Source of the DNA: CAG-533 sp963645165
Lineage (GTDB): Bacteria > Bacillota_I > Bacilli_A > RF39 > UBA660
Assembly: GCA_963645165.1 (NCBI GenBank)
Contig: CAVIQT010000077.1
Span: forward strand, 1-18,712
Length of the DNA stretch: 18,712 bases
Reading direction: 5' to 3'
The notes beneath the pieces were generated by a model that ran no database searches, was not told where the DNA came from, and saw nothing but the letters and a program-made list of their open reading frames with translations. Below, piece after piece: positions 1-7,683 of the stretch. Each line of letters starts with the position of its first letter. The first letter of the stretch is position 1. The position numbers were made by a program, and so were the translations under genes.

Positions 1-579
1 CTGTGCCAAGTCCCAAAGCAGAGCCGATGAAAATGTGGCTTGCAAATCTAGGAAAGGAAAGAATAGATGAAGTATTTGATCCAGAAATTGCTGGTAATAG
101 AATCATTAATTATTATCGTAGCAAAGGTTATAGTGATGAATGGATTAAAAAAAGACTAACTGGAATGGTTGATAGATTTAAATTAACTGATATTTGGAAA
201 GATGGGGGGTATTGAAAAACCTATCCATTATGCACTTCTTACAAATGAAATATATAAAAGTTGGTCTGGTATGAAAGCAAGTGAATATAAAGAATATAAA
301 GGAATTAGAAAAGAGTCTTTAAGAGATAATATGGCTGATATAGAAGTATTACTTACTGATTTAGGAGAAATTGCCACTCGTGATATAGCAAAGGAAGAAA
401 AACCGCAAGGTTTTAAAGAAAATATGAGAGTTGCTCGTAAAGGAGGTCAAGTTGCAAATGATGCAAGAATATCCTATGAAAAAGCAACTAATAAATCAGC
501 AATTTCAAATTCAAATGTTTTAAATTACCAATATATAAATGAAACTAAACAAATTGAAGATAATAACTCTAAAAACTAA
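1..579 (+). pseudogene. Bro-N/antirepressor-type phage protein, 3' part, frameshifted
   Basis: This is the C-terminal portion of a prophage antirepressor (Bro-N) family protein; the 5' end lies outside the window. The visible frame opens with a VPSPKAEP segment followed by a WLANLGKERIDE helix, which I recognise as the conserved middle of these proteins, after the Bro-N DNA-binding domain. Reading stops at 213-215, but the homologous protein continues in the next frame (ALLTNEIYKSW, then GMKASEYKEYKG, then a LRDNMADIE stretch and a basic ARKGGQVA segment) to the stop at 577-579. The break lies in a run of six G (204-209); five G would restore one frame through WKDGGIEKP. The damage could be a true mutation, a phase-variable tract or a homopolymer sequencing error. 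The ATG at 202, inside the junction, is unlikely to be a natural start. Family assignment is from remembered sequence and fairly sure. Confidence 0.7.
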
Positions 580-623
580 ATAGTTAAACTTTAATAAAAT
601 ATATATCCTTTAGGTTAAAAAAG

Positions 624-822
624 ATGCTTACTATAAAGCCAGATATTATATTTCTTGATGAGTCTTTATCTGTATTAGATTATGTTACGAGGTTAATGAT
701 TATTGATGAAATATATAATATTTTAAGAGAAAAAAAGTATTCCATCTAAAAACAGACGTGATAAATTATTTAATTATTATTATGATTTATTATGGAGTTA
801 TTTAGATAAAAATGTCACTTGA
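624..822 (+). pseudogene. Remnant of NitT/TauT-type ABC transporter ATPase
   Basis: Two short pieces of an ABC ATPase survive in different frames. Piece one (624-749) reads MLTIKPDIIFLDESLSVLDY and continues as VTRLMIIDEIYNIL. This is the Walker B, D-loop and following helix of nitrate/sulfonate/taurine-type ATPases, where the usual text is KPDIIFLDEPFSALDYQTR. The catalytic Glu remains, but the following Pro is Ser. Piece two (739-822) is one frame later and reads IPSKNRRDKLFNYYYDLLW, then SYLDKNVT and stop; it resembles the extreme C-terminus of the same proteins. Walker A, the Q-loop, the signature motif and the switch His are missing, so an internal deletion and frameshifts removed most of the gene. 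No start or ribosome binding site supports expression. Confidence 0.6.
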
Positions 823-1057
823 ACAAAAGAAATATTTAAAGAAAATTAAAAGAAATAATTATTTTTCTAATTCAAATATTTTTAACTTAATTAATAGTTA
901 TGAGTTTACTTATTATTAAAATTGTTACTTTAATATCTATTTATAATGCTTTAATTTAAGTTATATGGGAGAGTTTTTAGTAAGTAAGGCTGGTATTGGT
1001 TATTTAATTTTATATGGCACTCAACTTTTTAATTTAACCTTAAAGATAAATAATTAA
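812..1057 (+). pseudogene. Remnant of NitT/TauT-type ABC transporter permease
   Basis: The start codon (812-814) overlaps the stop of the ATPase remnant in the arrangement ATGTCACTTGA, a typical translationally coupled ATPase-permease junction. The first residues, MSLEQKKYLKKIKRNN, look like the cytoplasmic N-terminus of these permeases. The reading then degenerates and stops at 917-919. A second recognisable piece at 965-1057 reads MGEFLVSKAGIGYLILYGTQ and then LFNL. This is the conserved EAA-loop region (GEFL-SKAGLGYLI-YG-Q-F-L) that contacts the ATPase in the NitT/TauT permease family. Little of the transmembrane core between them is readable. The pieces occur in the right order for a single decayed operon, which is the best support for the assignment. 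Confidence 0.6.
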
Positions 1058-1075
1058 ACCTCTTTAAGGTTTTTT
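1056..1075 (+). terminator. Weak Rho-independent terminator after the decayed ABC operon
   Basis: Stem AAACCT (1056-1061), five-base loop, stem AGGTTT (1067-1072), followed by more T. The six-pair stem overlaps the last stop of the permease remnant. It is probably the original operon terminator or a relic of it. Confidence 0.45.
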
Positions 1076-1139
1076 ATTTAGAAGTAGTAACTAATAAAAC
1101 ACTTTTATATAATTGTTATAAATAAAATACTTATTAATA

Positions 1140-1148
1140 TGGTATAAT
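1140..1148 (+). promoter_or_regulatory. Extended -10 promoter for the LTA-synthase-like gene
   Basis: TGGTATAAT is an extended -10 element (TGn plus a perfect TATAAT). No good -35 is seen 16-18 bases upstream, as is usual for extended -10 promoters. The start codon follows about 22 bases downstream, giving a very short leader. Confidence 0.5.
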
Positions 1149-1169
1149 TTGTGGTGAGGTGCATTTAAT

Positions 1170-3098
1170 ATGAATTATAAAAAAATGATAGTTTCATTTT
1201 TATTAACTATATATTTTGAGGTTACTTATCACTTATTGGTTTTTAAGAGTTTTGATATAAAAAGTGCTTGTTATTTATTAATATTTTCAATTGTTACTAG
1301 TCTTTTTATTGATTTAATTACATCTTTGTTTAATAAAGCAATTAATAAATGGTTTTTTATAGGAATAGAGATATTTATTATGATTTTATTTTTAGCACAG
1401 TTTATTAATTTCAAATTTTATGGCAATGTTTTAAGTGTTTATTCTTGTATTCATGGTGGTCAAGTTTTTGGTTTTATGAGTGCGATATTTGCGGTTATAA
1501 ATGAAAATATACTTGGAACTATCTTATTTATTATTCCTACTATAGGGTTATTATTACTTAATCAAAAATTAAAAACAGATAATATTGCGTGGAAGCCAGT
1601 AATAATTAAAAGTATTTCCTTATTTGTAATGTTTATAGTTGGTTTATTATCTCTTAATTTAGATAGCGAAGATATTTATAGTGCTAAAAATTTATATTTT
1701 AATAAACATGTTCCTAATTCAATGGCGCAAACATTTGGTATTTTAACTACTATGCGTTTAGATTTAGAAAGAACTATTACGAACTTTGAAGAAGATTCTA
1801 TAACAGTTAGTGAAGATGATAATGATAGTGATGTTTCATCAAGTATTAAAGTTATAGAGTATAATAAGGAAGATATTGATTTTAATGCTTTAATAGAAAA
1901 TGAAACAAATAGTGAAATAATTAAAATTCATGAGTATATGAATGCATCTACTCCAAGTGAAAAGAATGAATATACAGGAATGTTTAAGGGTAAAAATTTG
2001 ATTGTTATTGTGGCGGAGGCATGGAGCCCAATCGCGGTTAATGAGGAGTTAACTCCAACTTTATATAAATTAGTAAATACCGGGTTTAATTTTTCTAACT
2101 TCTACTCTCCTATTTATTATGTTAGTACATCTGATGGGGAATATGTTTCTTTAACTAGTTTGCTTCCTAAAGAAAGTGTATGGAGTTTTTATAAGTCAAG
2201 TAATAATTATTTACCTTATACTTATGGTAATGTATTTAAGGAAATGGGATATACTACTTACGCTTTTCATGATGGGACTTATAAATTTTATGATAGACAT
2301 CTTTCTCATCCTAATATGGGTTATACTTATATGGCTTGTGGGAATGGTTTAGAAAAGCTTATGAATTGTAAAAAATGGCCACAAAGTGATTTGGAAATGA
2401 TAAATTCAACATTTGATATGTATTCTGATAGTAAGCATTTTATGACTTATTATATGACTATATCAGGGCACTTAGAATATAATTTTGGCGGAAATAATAT
2501 GGCATATAAAAATAAATCATTAGTTGAAAATACTTCTTACAGTACTGCGATTAAGGCATATATTGCTAGTCAAAAAGAACTTGATTCGGCTTTGGAATCA
2601 CTACTTGCTAAGTTGGAGCAAAAAGGTATTTTGGATGATACTGTTATTGTGTTATCTGCAGATCACTATCCTTATGGGCTTACTCTTAATCAAATAAAGG
2701 AAGTTATTGATATAAATGATGAGAAATTTGATATTCATAAGAATAATTTAGTTATTTGGAATAGTAAAATGAAAAAATCAATTAAAATAGATAAGTATGC
2801 AGAAAGTTTAGATATCTTACCTACTATATTAAATCTTTTTGGAGTTAATTTTGATTCAAGGCTTTTAATGGGAAGAGATATATTATCAAGTGAGGATGGT
2901 TTAGTTATTTTAAATGACCGATCATGGATAACTGATAAGGGTAAATATAATGCGGCCACGAAAAAGTTTACTCCATTTACTGATGAAGAATTGGATGAAA
3001 ATTATGTAGATAAGATAAATACGATTGTATATAACAAATATGTTATATCAAAAAATATATTAGAAACAAATTATTATAAGTATGTATTTAATAAATAA
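1170..3098 (+). CDS. LTA synthase family protein (membrane phosphoglycerol-transferase-like sulfatase fold)
   Basis: A 642-residue protein with about five membrane helices in residues 7-163, then an acidic linker (about 205-250) and an extracellular alkaline-phosphatase/sulfatase-fold domain (about 273-580). This is the layout of LtaS-type enzymes, which transfer glycerol phosphate from phosphatidylglycerol to build lipoteichoic acid outside the membrane. The catalytic pattern is visible: metal-binding Glu in AEAWS (E283), nucleophile Thr in STSDGEY (T320), His in ISGHLEY (H434) and Asp-His in LSADHYP (D498, H499). It differs from the Staphylococcus enzyme around these motifs, so the polymer or substrate may differ. 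A GAGGTG ribosome binding site (1156-1161) sits 8 bases before the ATG. The dNTPase gene follows 9 bases after the stop, suggesting one transcript. PgsA in this window would make its likely lipid donor. Confidence 0.85.
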   Translation: MNYKKMIVSFLLTIYFEVTYHLLVFKSFDIKSACYLLIFSIVTSLFIDLITSLFNKAINKWFFIGIEIFIMILFLAQFINFKFYGNVLSVYSCIHGGQVFGFMSAIFAVINENILGTILFIIPTIGLLLLNQKLKTDNIAWKPVIIKSISLFVMFIVGLLSLNLDSEDIYSAKNLYFNKHVPNSMAQTFGILTTMRLDLERTITNFEEDSITVSEDDNDSDVSSSIKVIEYNKEDIDFNALIENETNSEIIKIHEYMNASTPSEKNEYTGMFKGKNLIVIVAEAWSPIAVNEELTPTLYKLVNTGFNFSNFYSPIYYVSTSDGEYVSLTSLLPKESVWSFYKSSNNYLPYTYGNVFKEMGYTTYAFHDGTYKFYDRHLSHPNMGYTYMACGNGLEKLMNCKKWPQSDLEMINSTFDMYSDSKHFMTYYMTISGHLEYNFGGNNMAYKNKSLVENTSYSTAIKAYIASQKELDSALESLLAKLEQKGILDDTVIVLSADHYPYGLTLNQIKEVIDINDEKFDIHKNNLVIWNSKMKKSIKIDKYAESLDILPTILNLFGVNFDSRLLMGRDILSSEDGLVILNDRSWITDKGKYNAATKKFTPFTDEELDENYVDKINTIVYNKYVISKNILETNYYKYVFNK

Positions 3099-3107
3099 GG
3101 AGTCATT

Positions 3108-4226
3108 ATGGATATTAAAAAAACTATGCTTAAACAAGAAAATTATTATTCAAAGTATGCGACATTTGATAAAGATGCGATTAGATTAAAGGAATATGTT
3201 CCAGATATTAGACCTAATTATTACAGAGATATTGACCGTATTATTCATAGTTGTTCTTATACTCGTTATATGGATAAAACCCAGGTTTTTTCTTTAAATG
3301 ATAATGATAATATTTCTAAGAGAATGGTACATGTGCAGTTAGTTAGTAAAATTGCTAGAACTATTGGTAGAGCGTTATCTTTAAACGAAGATTTAATAGA
3401 AGCAATTAGTTTAGGTCATGATTTAGGTCATGTGCCTTTTGGTCATGAGGGTGAAAGGATTTTAAATGAAATATCGTTAAAGTATAATGAGGGATATTTT
3501 AATCATAATGTTCAAAGTGTAAGAGAACTTATGACTTTAGAAGAAAATGGTAAGGGAAAAAATATTACTGTACAGGTTTTAGATGGGATATTATGCCATA
3601 ATGGGGAATTAGAACTTCAAAAGTATAAACCAAAAAAGAAAAGTGTTGAGGAGTTTTTAACAGACTATCTAAATTGCTATAAAATTGAAGGTTACACTAG
3701 TACTTTAGTGCCAATGACTTTAGAAGGATGCGTAGTTAGATTATCTGATATCATTGCTTATTTAGGAAGAGATATTGAAGATGCAGAAAGAATTGGTATG
3801 TTTGATAAAAATATAATTCCTGATAGTATAAAAAATGTACTAGGCTCAACTAATAAAGATATTGTTAATACTATTATTTTAGATGTTATTAAAAATAGTG
3901 AGGGAAAATCTTACATATCTGTTAGTAAAGAAGTATTTACTGCGATTAAAGATTTAAAGGCATTTAACTATAAAAATATTTATGAAAAGTGTCATACTAA
4001 GGAAGAACTTGATAATTATAAATATATGTTTAATTTTCTTTTTGATAAGTTATTAGATACAATAAAAAAAGAAGATAAAAATCATAATATCTTTAAAATG
4101 TATTTAAATGGTATGGATGATGATTATTTAAAAAAGACTACTGATGAAAGAAAAGTTATTGATTATATAGCGGGTATGACCGATGATTATTTTCTTAAGG
4201 AATATAAAAACTATCAAGATTCTTGA
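3108..4226 (+). CDS. HD-domain deoxynucleoside triphosphate triphosphohydrolase (dGTPase family)
   Basis: A 372-residue cytoplasmic HD-superfamily protein of the Dgt/dNTPase group, which cleaves dNTPs to deoxynucleoside plus triphosphate. The N-terminal family signature is clear: YRDIDRIIHS, YTRYMDKTQVF, then the HD metal ligands H75 (RMVHVQL), H104-D105 (LGHDLGHVPFGHEGE) and D214 (VRLSDIIAYLGRD). Length fits the shorter Firmicutes members of the family. An AAGGAG ribosome binding site (3097-3102), overlapping the stop of the upstream gene, lies 5 bases before the ATG. The gene is therefore very likely co-transcribed with the LTA-synthase-like gene, although no functional link is obvious. It ends in tandem stops TGA TAG inside a hairpin shared with rny. 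Which dNTP it prefers cannot be told from sequence. Confidence 0.88.
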   Translation: MDIKKTMLKQENYYSKYATFDKDAIRLKEYVPDIRPNYYRDIDRIIHSCSYTRYMDKTQVFSLNDNDNISKRMVHVQLVSKIARTIGRALSLNEDLIEAISLGHDLGHVPFGHEGERILNEISLKYNEGYFNHNVQSVRELMTLEENGKGKNITVQVLDGILCHNGELELQKYKPKKKSVEEFLTDYLNCYKIEGYTSTLVPMTLEGCVVRLSDIIAYLGRDIEDAERIGMFDKNIIPDSIKNVLGSTNKDIVNTIILDVIKNSEGKSYISVSKEVFTAIKDLKAFNYKNIYEKCHTKEELDNYKYMFNFLFDKLLDTIKKEDKNHNIFKMYLNGMDDDYLKKTTDERKVIDYIAGMTDDYFLKEYKNYQDS

Positions 4227-4233
4227 TAGTTTT
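4207..4233. terminator. Bidirectional terminator shared by dNTPase gene and rny
   Basis: A perfect 12-pair stem AAAACTATCAAG (4207-4218) / CTTGATAGTTTT (4222-4233) with a three-base loop, T-rich on the downstream side of both strands. The + gene stop (4224-4226) is inside one arm and the rny stop (4232-4234) overlaps its end, so one hairpin terminates both convergent genes. Confidence 0.8.
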
Positions 4234-5785
4234 ATTTTGCTTCTTCCGAAGCTCTTGTTTCTCTTATTACGGTTATTTTTATTGTACCTGGGTACTGAAG
4301 TTCAGATTCGATTTTATCTTTCATTTCTCTTGCAATTTTAAATGATGTTAAGTCATCAACTTCATCAGGTTTTACCATAACTCTTACTTCACGACCGGCT
4401 TGCATTGCATAAGTTTTTTCAACGCCTTCAAAACTATTTCCAATGTTTTCAAGTTCTTCTAAACGCTTGATATAGTTTTCAATAGTGTCATTTCTTGCGC
4501 CTGGTCTTGCAGCTGATAAGGTATCTGCGATTGATACTAAAACAGCAATAATACTTGTTGGTTCTGCGCCACCATGATGAGATAAAATTGAATTTAGTAC
4601 TACTTCACTTTCTCCATATTTCTTTGCTAAATCAGCGCCAATTTCTACGTGACTACCTTCCATTTCAAAATCAATTGCTTTACCAATATCATGTAATAAT
4701 CCCGCTCTTTTAGCAAGATTTATATTTTCACCTAATTCGCCAGCCATAATGCCGCATAAATTAGCAACTTCAATTGAATGTTTTAAAGCATTTTGACCAT
4801 AACTAGTTCTAAAATTTAATTTACCAATTAGATTTACAAGGCTTGGATCAATTTTAGTTATTCCTAATTCATAAATGGCTTCGTTACCAATTTCGGTAAC
4901 TCTCGTATTCATATCTTTACATACTTTGTCATAAATTTCTTCAATTCTTGTAGGATGGATACGACCATCTTTTATTAAGGTTTCAATTGTTTCTTTAGCG
5001 ATTTCTCTTCTAAATGGGTCAAATGTTGAAATAACAATTGCTTCTGGAGTATCATCTATTAATAAATCAACTCCTGTTACAGCTTCAAAGGTACGAATAT
5101 TACGCCCTTCTCTACCTATTAATCTTCCTTTCATTTCATCATTAGGTAAACTAATAGTTGTAACTGTTTGAATAGACGCTACATCATTTGAATATTTTTC
5201 CATCGCATCTACTAATAAACTTTTGGCTTTTTTATCAACTTCAAGTCTAGCTTCTGCTTCCTTGTCTTTGATATATTCAGCTATTTCTTTACTCATACTA
5301 GTCTCAACTTTTTCCATAACTAAGTCATGAGCTTTTTCTTTTGATAACTTAGAAATTTTTTCTAGATTATCCATTTCTTCTCTAAGAAGTTCATCCATTT
5401 TTAATTCTTTTTCTTGTATTGCTTTTTGAAGATTATTTAAATTTTGGTCTTTTTGTTCTAATAAATTGTCTCTATTTTGAAGCATTTCCTCTCTTTTATC
5501 AAGAGATTTTTCACGTTGCATAAGTCTTTCTTCGGCTTTTTCAGCTTCTAATTTTCTTTCTTTAACTTCGCGGTCTGCCTCTTGTTTTAATTTAAAAGTT
5601 TCTTCTTTTAATTCAATGATACCATCTCTTTTGGCTTTATCAGCCTCTTTTTTGGCATCACTTATTATTTTTTCAGCCTTTTTACCAGCACCAGCACCAG
5701 TTAATATAATAAATGCATAGATAGTGCCACCACCAAGTAATAGTCCAATAAAAAGAGTTAAAATGGAAGCTGCATTAAATTCCAT
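4232..5785 (-). CDS. rny: Ribonuclease Y
   Basis: RNase Y is the membrane-anchored endoribonuclease that starts mRNA decay in many Firmicutes. The frame allows an upstream ATG at 5824, but GGAGG lies 7 bases before the ATG at 5783-5785. Starting there gives 517 residues, the usual family length. Domains in order: one N-terminal membrane helix (about 5-30), a long charged coiled coil (about 35-200), a KH RNA-binding domain with GRLIGREGRN (220-229), and an HD catalytic domain with LLHDIGK (H365, D366). It is separated from recA by 122 bases containing its own sigma-A-like promoter. Its neighbourhood next to recA and pgsA matches other Bacilli. PNPase, the exonuclease partner in degradation, is also encoded in this window. 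Identification is certain. Confidence 0.97.
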   Translation of the reverse strand: MEFNAASILTLFIGLLLGGGTIYAFIILTGAGAGKKAEKIISDAKKEADKAKRDGIIELKEETFKLKQEADREVKERKLEAEKAEERLMQREKSLDKREEMLQNRDNLLEQKDQNLNNLQKAIQEKELKMDELLREEMDNLEKISKLSKEKAHDLVMEKVETSMSKEIAEYIKDKEAEARLEVDKKAKSLLVDAMEKYSNDVASIQTVTTISLPNDEMKGRLIGREGRNIRTFEAVTGVDLLIDDTPEAIVISTFDPFRREIAKETIETLIKDGRIHPTRIEEIYDKVCKDMNTRVTEIGNEAIYELGITKIDPSLVNLIGKLNFRTSYGQNALKHSIEVANLCGIMAGELGENINLAKRAGLLHDIGKAIDFEMEGSHVEIGADLAKKYGESEVVLNSILSHHGGAEPTSIIAVLVSIADTLSAARPGARNDTIENYIKRLEELENIGNSFEGVEKTYAMQAGREVRVMVKPDEVDDLTSFKIAREMKDKIESELQYPGTIKITVIRETRASEEAK

Positions 5786-5839
5786 AATGTTCCTCCAATT
5801 TCTATCATAGAAAATTACTTTCATAATATCTATACTTTT

Positions 5840-5868
5840 ATTATAAAGTTATTTTGTTAAATAATCAA
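5840..5868 (-). promoter_or_regulatory. Promoter of rny
   Basis: On the minus strand TTGATT (5863-5868), 17-base spacer, perfect TATAAT (5840-5845). It predicts a leader of about 50 bases before the rny start at 5785. It also lies upstream of the rejected ATG at 5824, so it does not by itself decide the start. Confidence 0.6.
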
Positions 5869-5907
5869 GAACAAGAGAAAAAAATTATAGTCATAAGTCG
5901 CTTATAA

Positions 5908-6933
5908 TTAATTCTTTTTTTCTTTAGTTTTAATGGTAATTTGATATGCTTCTCTTACTTTATTTTCAATTTCTTCCATTAAAGCTGGATTGTCTTTTAA
6001 ATATTGTTTAACGTTTTCTCTACCTTGACCTATTTTTTCTCCGTTATAACTAAACCAAGCACCAGATTTATTAATAATATCTTTATTACTTGCTAAATCT
6101 ACTAACTCTCCAGTTTTACTTACACCTTCACCATACATGATATCTACTATTGCGGTTTTAAATGGAGGTGCAACTTTATTTTTAACTACTTTAATGTTTG
6201 TTTTATTGCCAACAACATTATCTCCTAGTTTAATTTGTTCTCCTCTTCTTATATCAAGTCTAATTGTAGAGTAAAATTTTAATGCTCTACCACCTGGGGT
6301 TGTTTCAGGGTTACCAAATAATACACCAACTTTTTCTCTTAATTGATTAATAAATATAGCAGTTGTTTTAGTTTTATTTATAGTACCTGATAATTTTCTT
6401 AAGGCTTGACTCATTAGTCTTGCTTGAAGCCCAACATGAGAATCTCCCATTTCACCTTCTATTTCAGCTTGGGGAACTAGCGCAGCAACAGAGTCTATTA
6501 CTACGATATTTACAGCTTCACTTCTAACTAGAGCTTCACAAATTTCTAAAGCCTGCTCGCCGGTATCTGGCTGGCTTAATAATAATTCATCAATATCTAC
6601 TCCAAGTTTTTTAGCATATACAGGATCTAAGGCATGTTCAGCATCAATAAATGCTGCTCTGCCGCCTTCTTTTTGCACCTGAGCAATTGCCTCTAGAGCT
6701 ATAGTTGTTTTACCAGAAGATTCTGGACCATATATTTCAATTATTCTTCCCTTTGGAAAACCACCAACACCTAAAGCAATATCTAGGCTTAATGAACCAG
6801 ATGGTGTAACATCTATTTCCATATGTTCACTACTACCTAACTTCATTATAGCGCCTTTTCCAAATTGTTTTTCAATATCAGCAAGAACTTGCTCTAAAGC
6901 TTTGTCCTTATCTTTTACATCAATATTTTTCAA
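5908..6933 (-). CDS. recA: Recombinase A
   Basis: RecA forms the ATP-dependent filament on single-stranded DNA that drives strand exchange and triggers LexA self-cleavage. The 341-residue product has the full family layout: N-terminal helix, Walker A GPESSGKT (69-76), Walker B NIVVIDS (D147), the L1/L2 DNA-binding region with QLREKVGVLFGNPETTPGG, the core and a lysine-rich tail. The start is TTG (6931-6933): AGGTGA lies 7 bases before it, and the next Met (residue 30) is inside the conserved core. A TTGACA/TAAAAT promoter and a LexA-like box precede it. pgsA is immediately upstream; the cinA gene that often lies between them in Bacillus is missing. Identification is certain. Confidence 0.98.
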   Translation of the reverse strand: MKNIDVKDKDKALEQVLADIEKQFGKGAIMKLGSSEHMEIDVTPSGSLSLDIALGVGGFPKGRIIEIYGPESSGKTTIALEAIAQVQKEGGRAAFIDAEHALDPVYAKKLGVDIDELLLSQPDTGEQALEICEALVRSEAVNIVVIDSVAALVPQAEIEGEMGDSHVGLQARLMSQALRKLSGTINKTKTTAIFINQLREKVGVLFGNPETTPGGRALKFYSTIRLDIRRGEQIKLGDNVVGNKTNIKVVKNKVAPPFKTAIVDIMYGEGVSKTGELVDLASNKDIINKSGAWFSYNGEKIGQGRENVKQYLKDNPALMEEIENKVREAYQITIKTKEKKN

Positions 6934-6967
6934 GTTTAATTCACCTATTTCTTTCTCTTACAAATTA

Positions 6968-6996
6968 ATTTTAATATATTAATATTCAAATGTCAA
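6968..6996 (-). promoter_or_regulatory. Promoter of recA
   Basis: Perfect -35 TTGACA (6991-6996 on the minus strand), 17-base spacer, -10 TAAAAT (6968-6973). The predicted start of transcription lies about 30 bases before the TTG start codon. Confidence 0.75.
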
Positions 6997-7005
6997 CACT
7001 TTTTT

Positions 7006-7019
7006 CGAATAATTGTTCG
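7006..7019. promoter_or_regulatory. LexA (SOS) box upstream of recA
   Basis: CGAATAATTGTTCG matches the Gram-positive SOS operator CGAAC-N4-GTTCG except for one base in one half-site. It sits nine bases upstream of the recA -35 element. No lexA gene is in the window, so control by LexA is inferred from the site and the target. Confidence 0.6.
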
Positions 7020-7041
7020 GCAAATTTTGAAAATTGGTAAA

Positions 7042-7070
7042 TTTAAAAAAGTGCTTATTTTTAGCACTTT
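7042..7070 (-). terminator. Terminator of pgsA
   Basis: Minus strand: stem AAAGTGCT (7063-7070), seven-base loop, stem AGCACTTT (7048-7055), then TTTAAATT. It begins four bases after the pgsA stop and insulates the recA promoter from the upstream operon. Confidence 0.8.
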
Positions 7071-7073
7071 AAA

Positions 7074-7670
7074 TTACATTTTTTTAAATATAAATTCTTT
7101 ATTAGATATAAAATATTGTATTCCTGAATAAATTGAAAGTACAGTTGCTATTAATACTAAATAATAACCTAAACTAACATTAAGTAATTCAAATGGTAAA
7201 TTAGCAAAGAATACTAGAGAAAGTCCAATCATCATACAAATAGTTTTTAGCTTTCCCCAAATAGATGCTGCTACTACTTTTCCTTTGGAACCAGCAATCA
7301 TTTTAACACAATCAACGGCAGTATCTCTAGTAATAATAATAACTGGTATTACAACTGGTAATACTCCATCACAAGCTAAAATAATTAATACTCCATTAAC
7401 TAAAATTTTATCTGCTATCGCATCCATTACTTTTCCAAAATCAGTAACAATATTTCTTTTTCTAGCAATATTACCATCTAAAAAGTCCGTAACTGATGCA
7501 ATAATAAATAAAATACCACAGATAATATATTTTAAATCTAAAGTAACTTTACCCATTACTAAATATTTAGGAAATTCATATCCTACATCATACCAAGGAA
7601 AAAGCATAATAATTAGTATTATAATAGATAAAATAATTCTTCCCATTGTAATTTTATTTGGTAAATTCAT
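7074..7670 (-). CDS. pgsA: CDP-diacylglycerol--glycerol-3-phosphate 3-phosphatidyltransferase
   Basis: This integral membrane enzyme makes phosphatidylglycerol phosphate, the committed step to phosphatidylglycerol. The 198-residue protein carries the CDP-alcohol phosphatidyltransferase signature D-x2-DG-x2-AR-x8-G-x3-D-x3-D exactly: D62, D65-G66, A69-R70, G79, D83, D87 (from TDFLDGNIAR to KVMDAIADK). Several hydrophobic helices flank it. AGGAGG nine bases before the ATG overlaps the stop of the RodZ-like gene, so the two genes are translationally close and share a transcript. It ends at a strong hairpin before recA. The product is the presumed donor lipid for the LTA-synthase-like enzyme encoded elsewhere in this window. 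The pgsA-recA adjacency without cinA is the notable feature. Confidence 0.93.
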   Translation of the reverse strand: MNLPNKITMGRIILSIIILIIMLFPWYDVGYEFPKYLVMGKVTLDLKYIICGILFIIASVTDFLDGNIARKRNIVTDFGKVMDAIADKILVNGVLIILACDGVLPVVIPVIIITRDTAVDCVKMIAGSKGKVVAASIWGKLKTICMMIGLSLVFFANLPFELLNVSLGYYLVLIATVLSIYSGIQYFISNKEFIFKKM

Positions 7671-7683
7671 AATTTAATTCCTC

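Noticed and set aside
2735..2959. Minus-strand frame of 74 codons inside the LTA-synthase-like gene
   Set aside because: Fully opposite a conserved enzyme domain and without its own expression signals.
4224..4226. UGA as Trp (Mycoplasma-type code)
   Set aside because: UGA ends several genes at the correct family length (dNTPase, amidase, first CotF-like gene), two of them with a second stop directly after it, while Trp codons such as those in pnp and the amidase are UGG.
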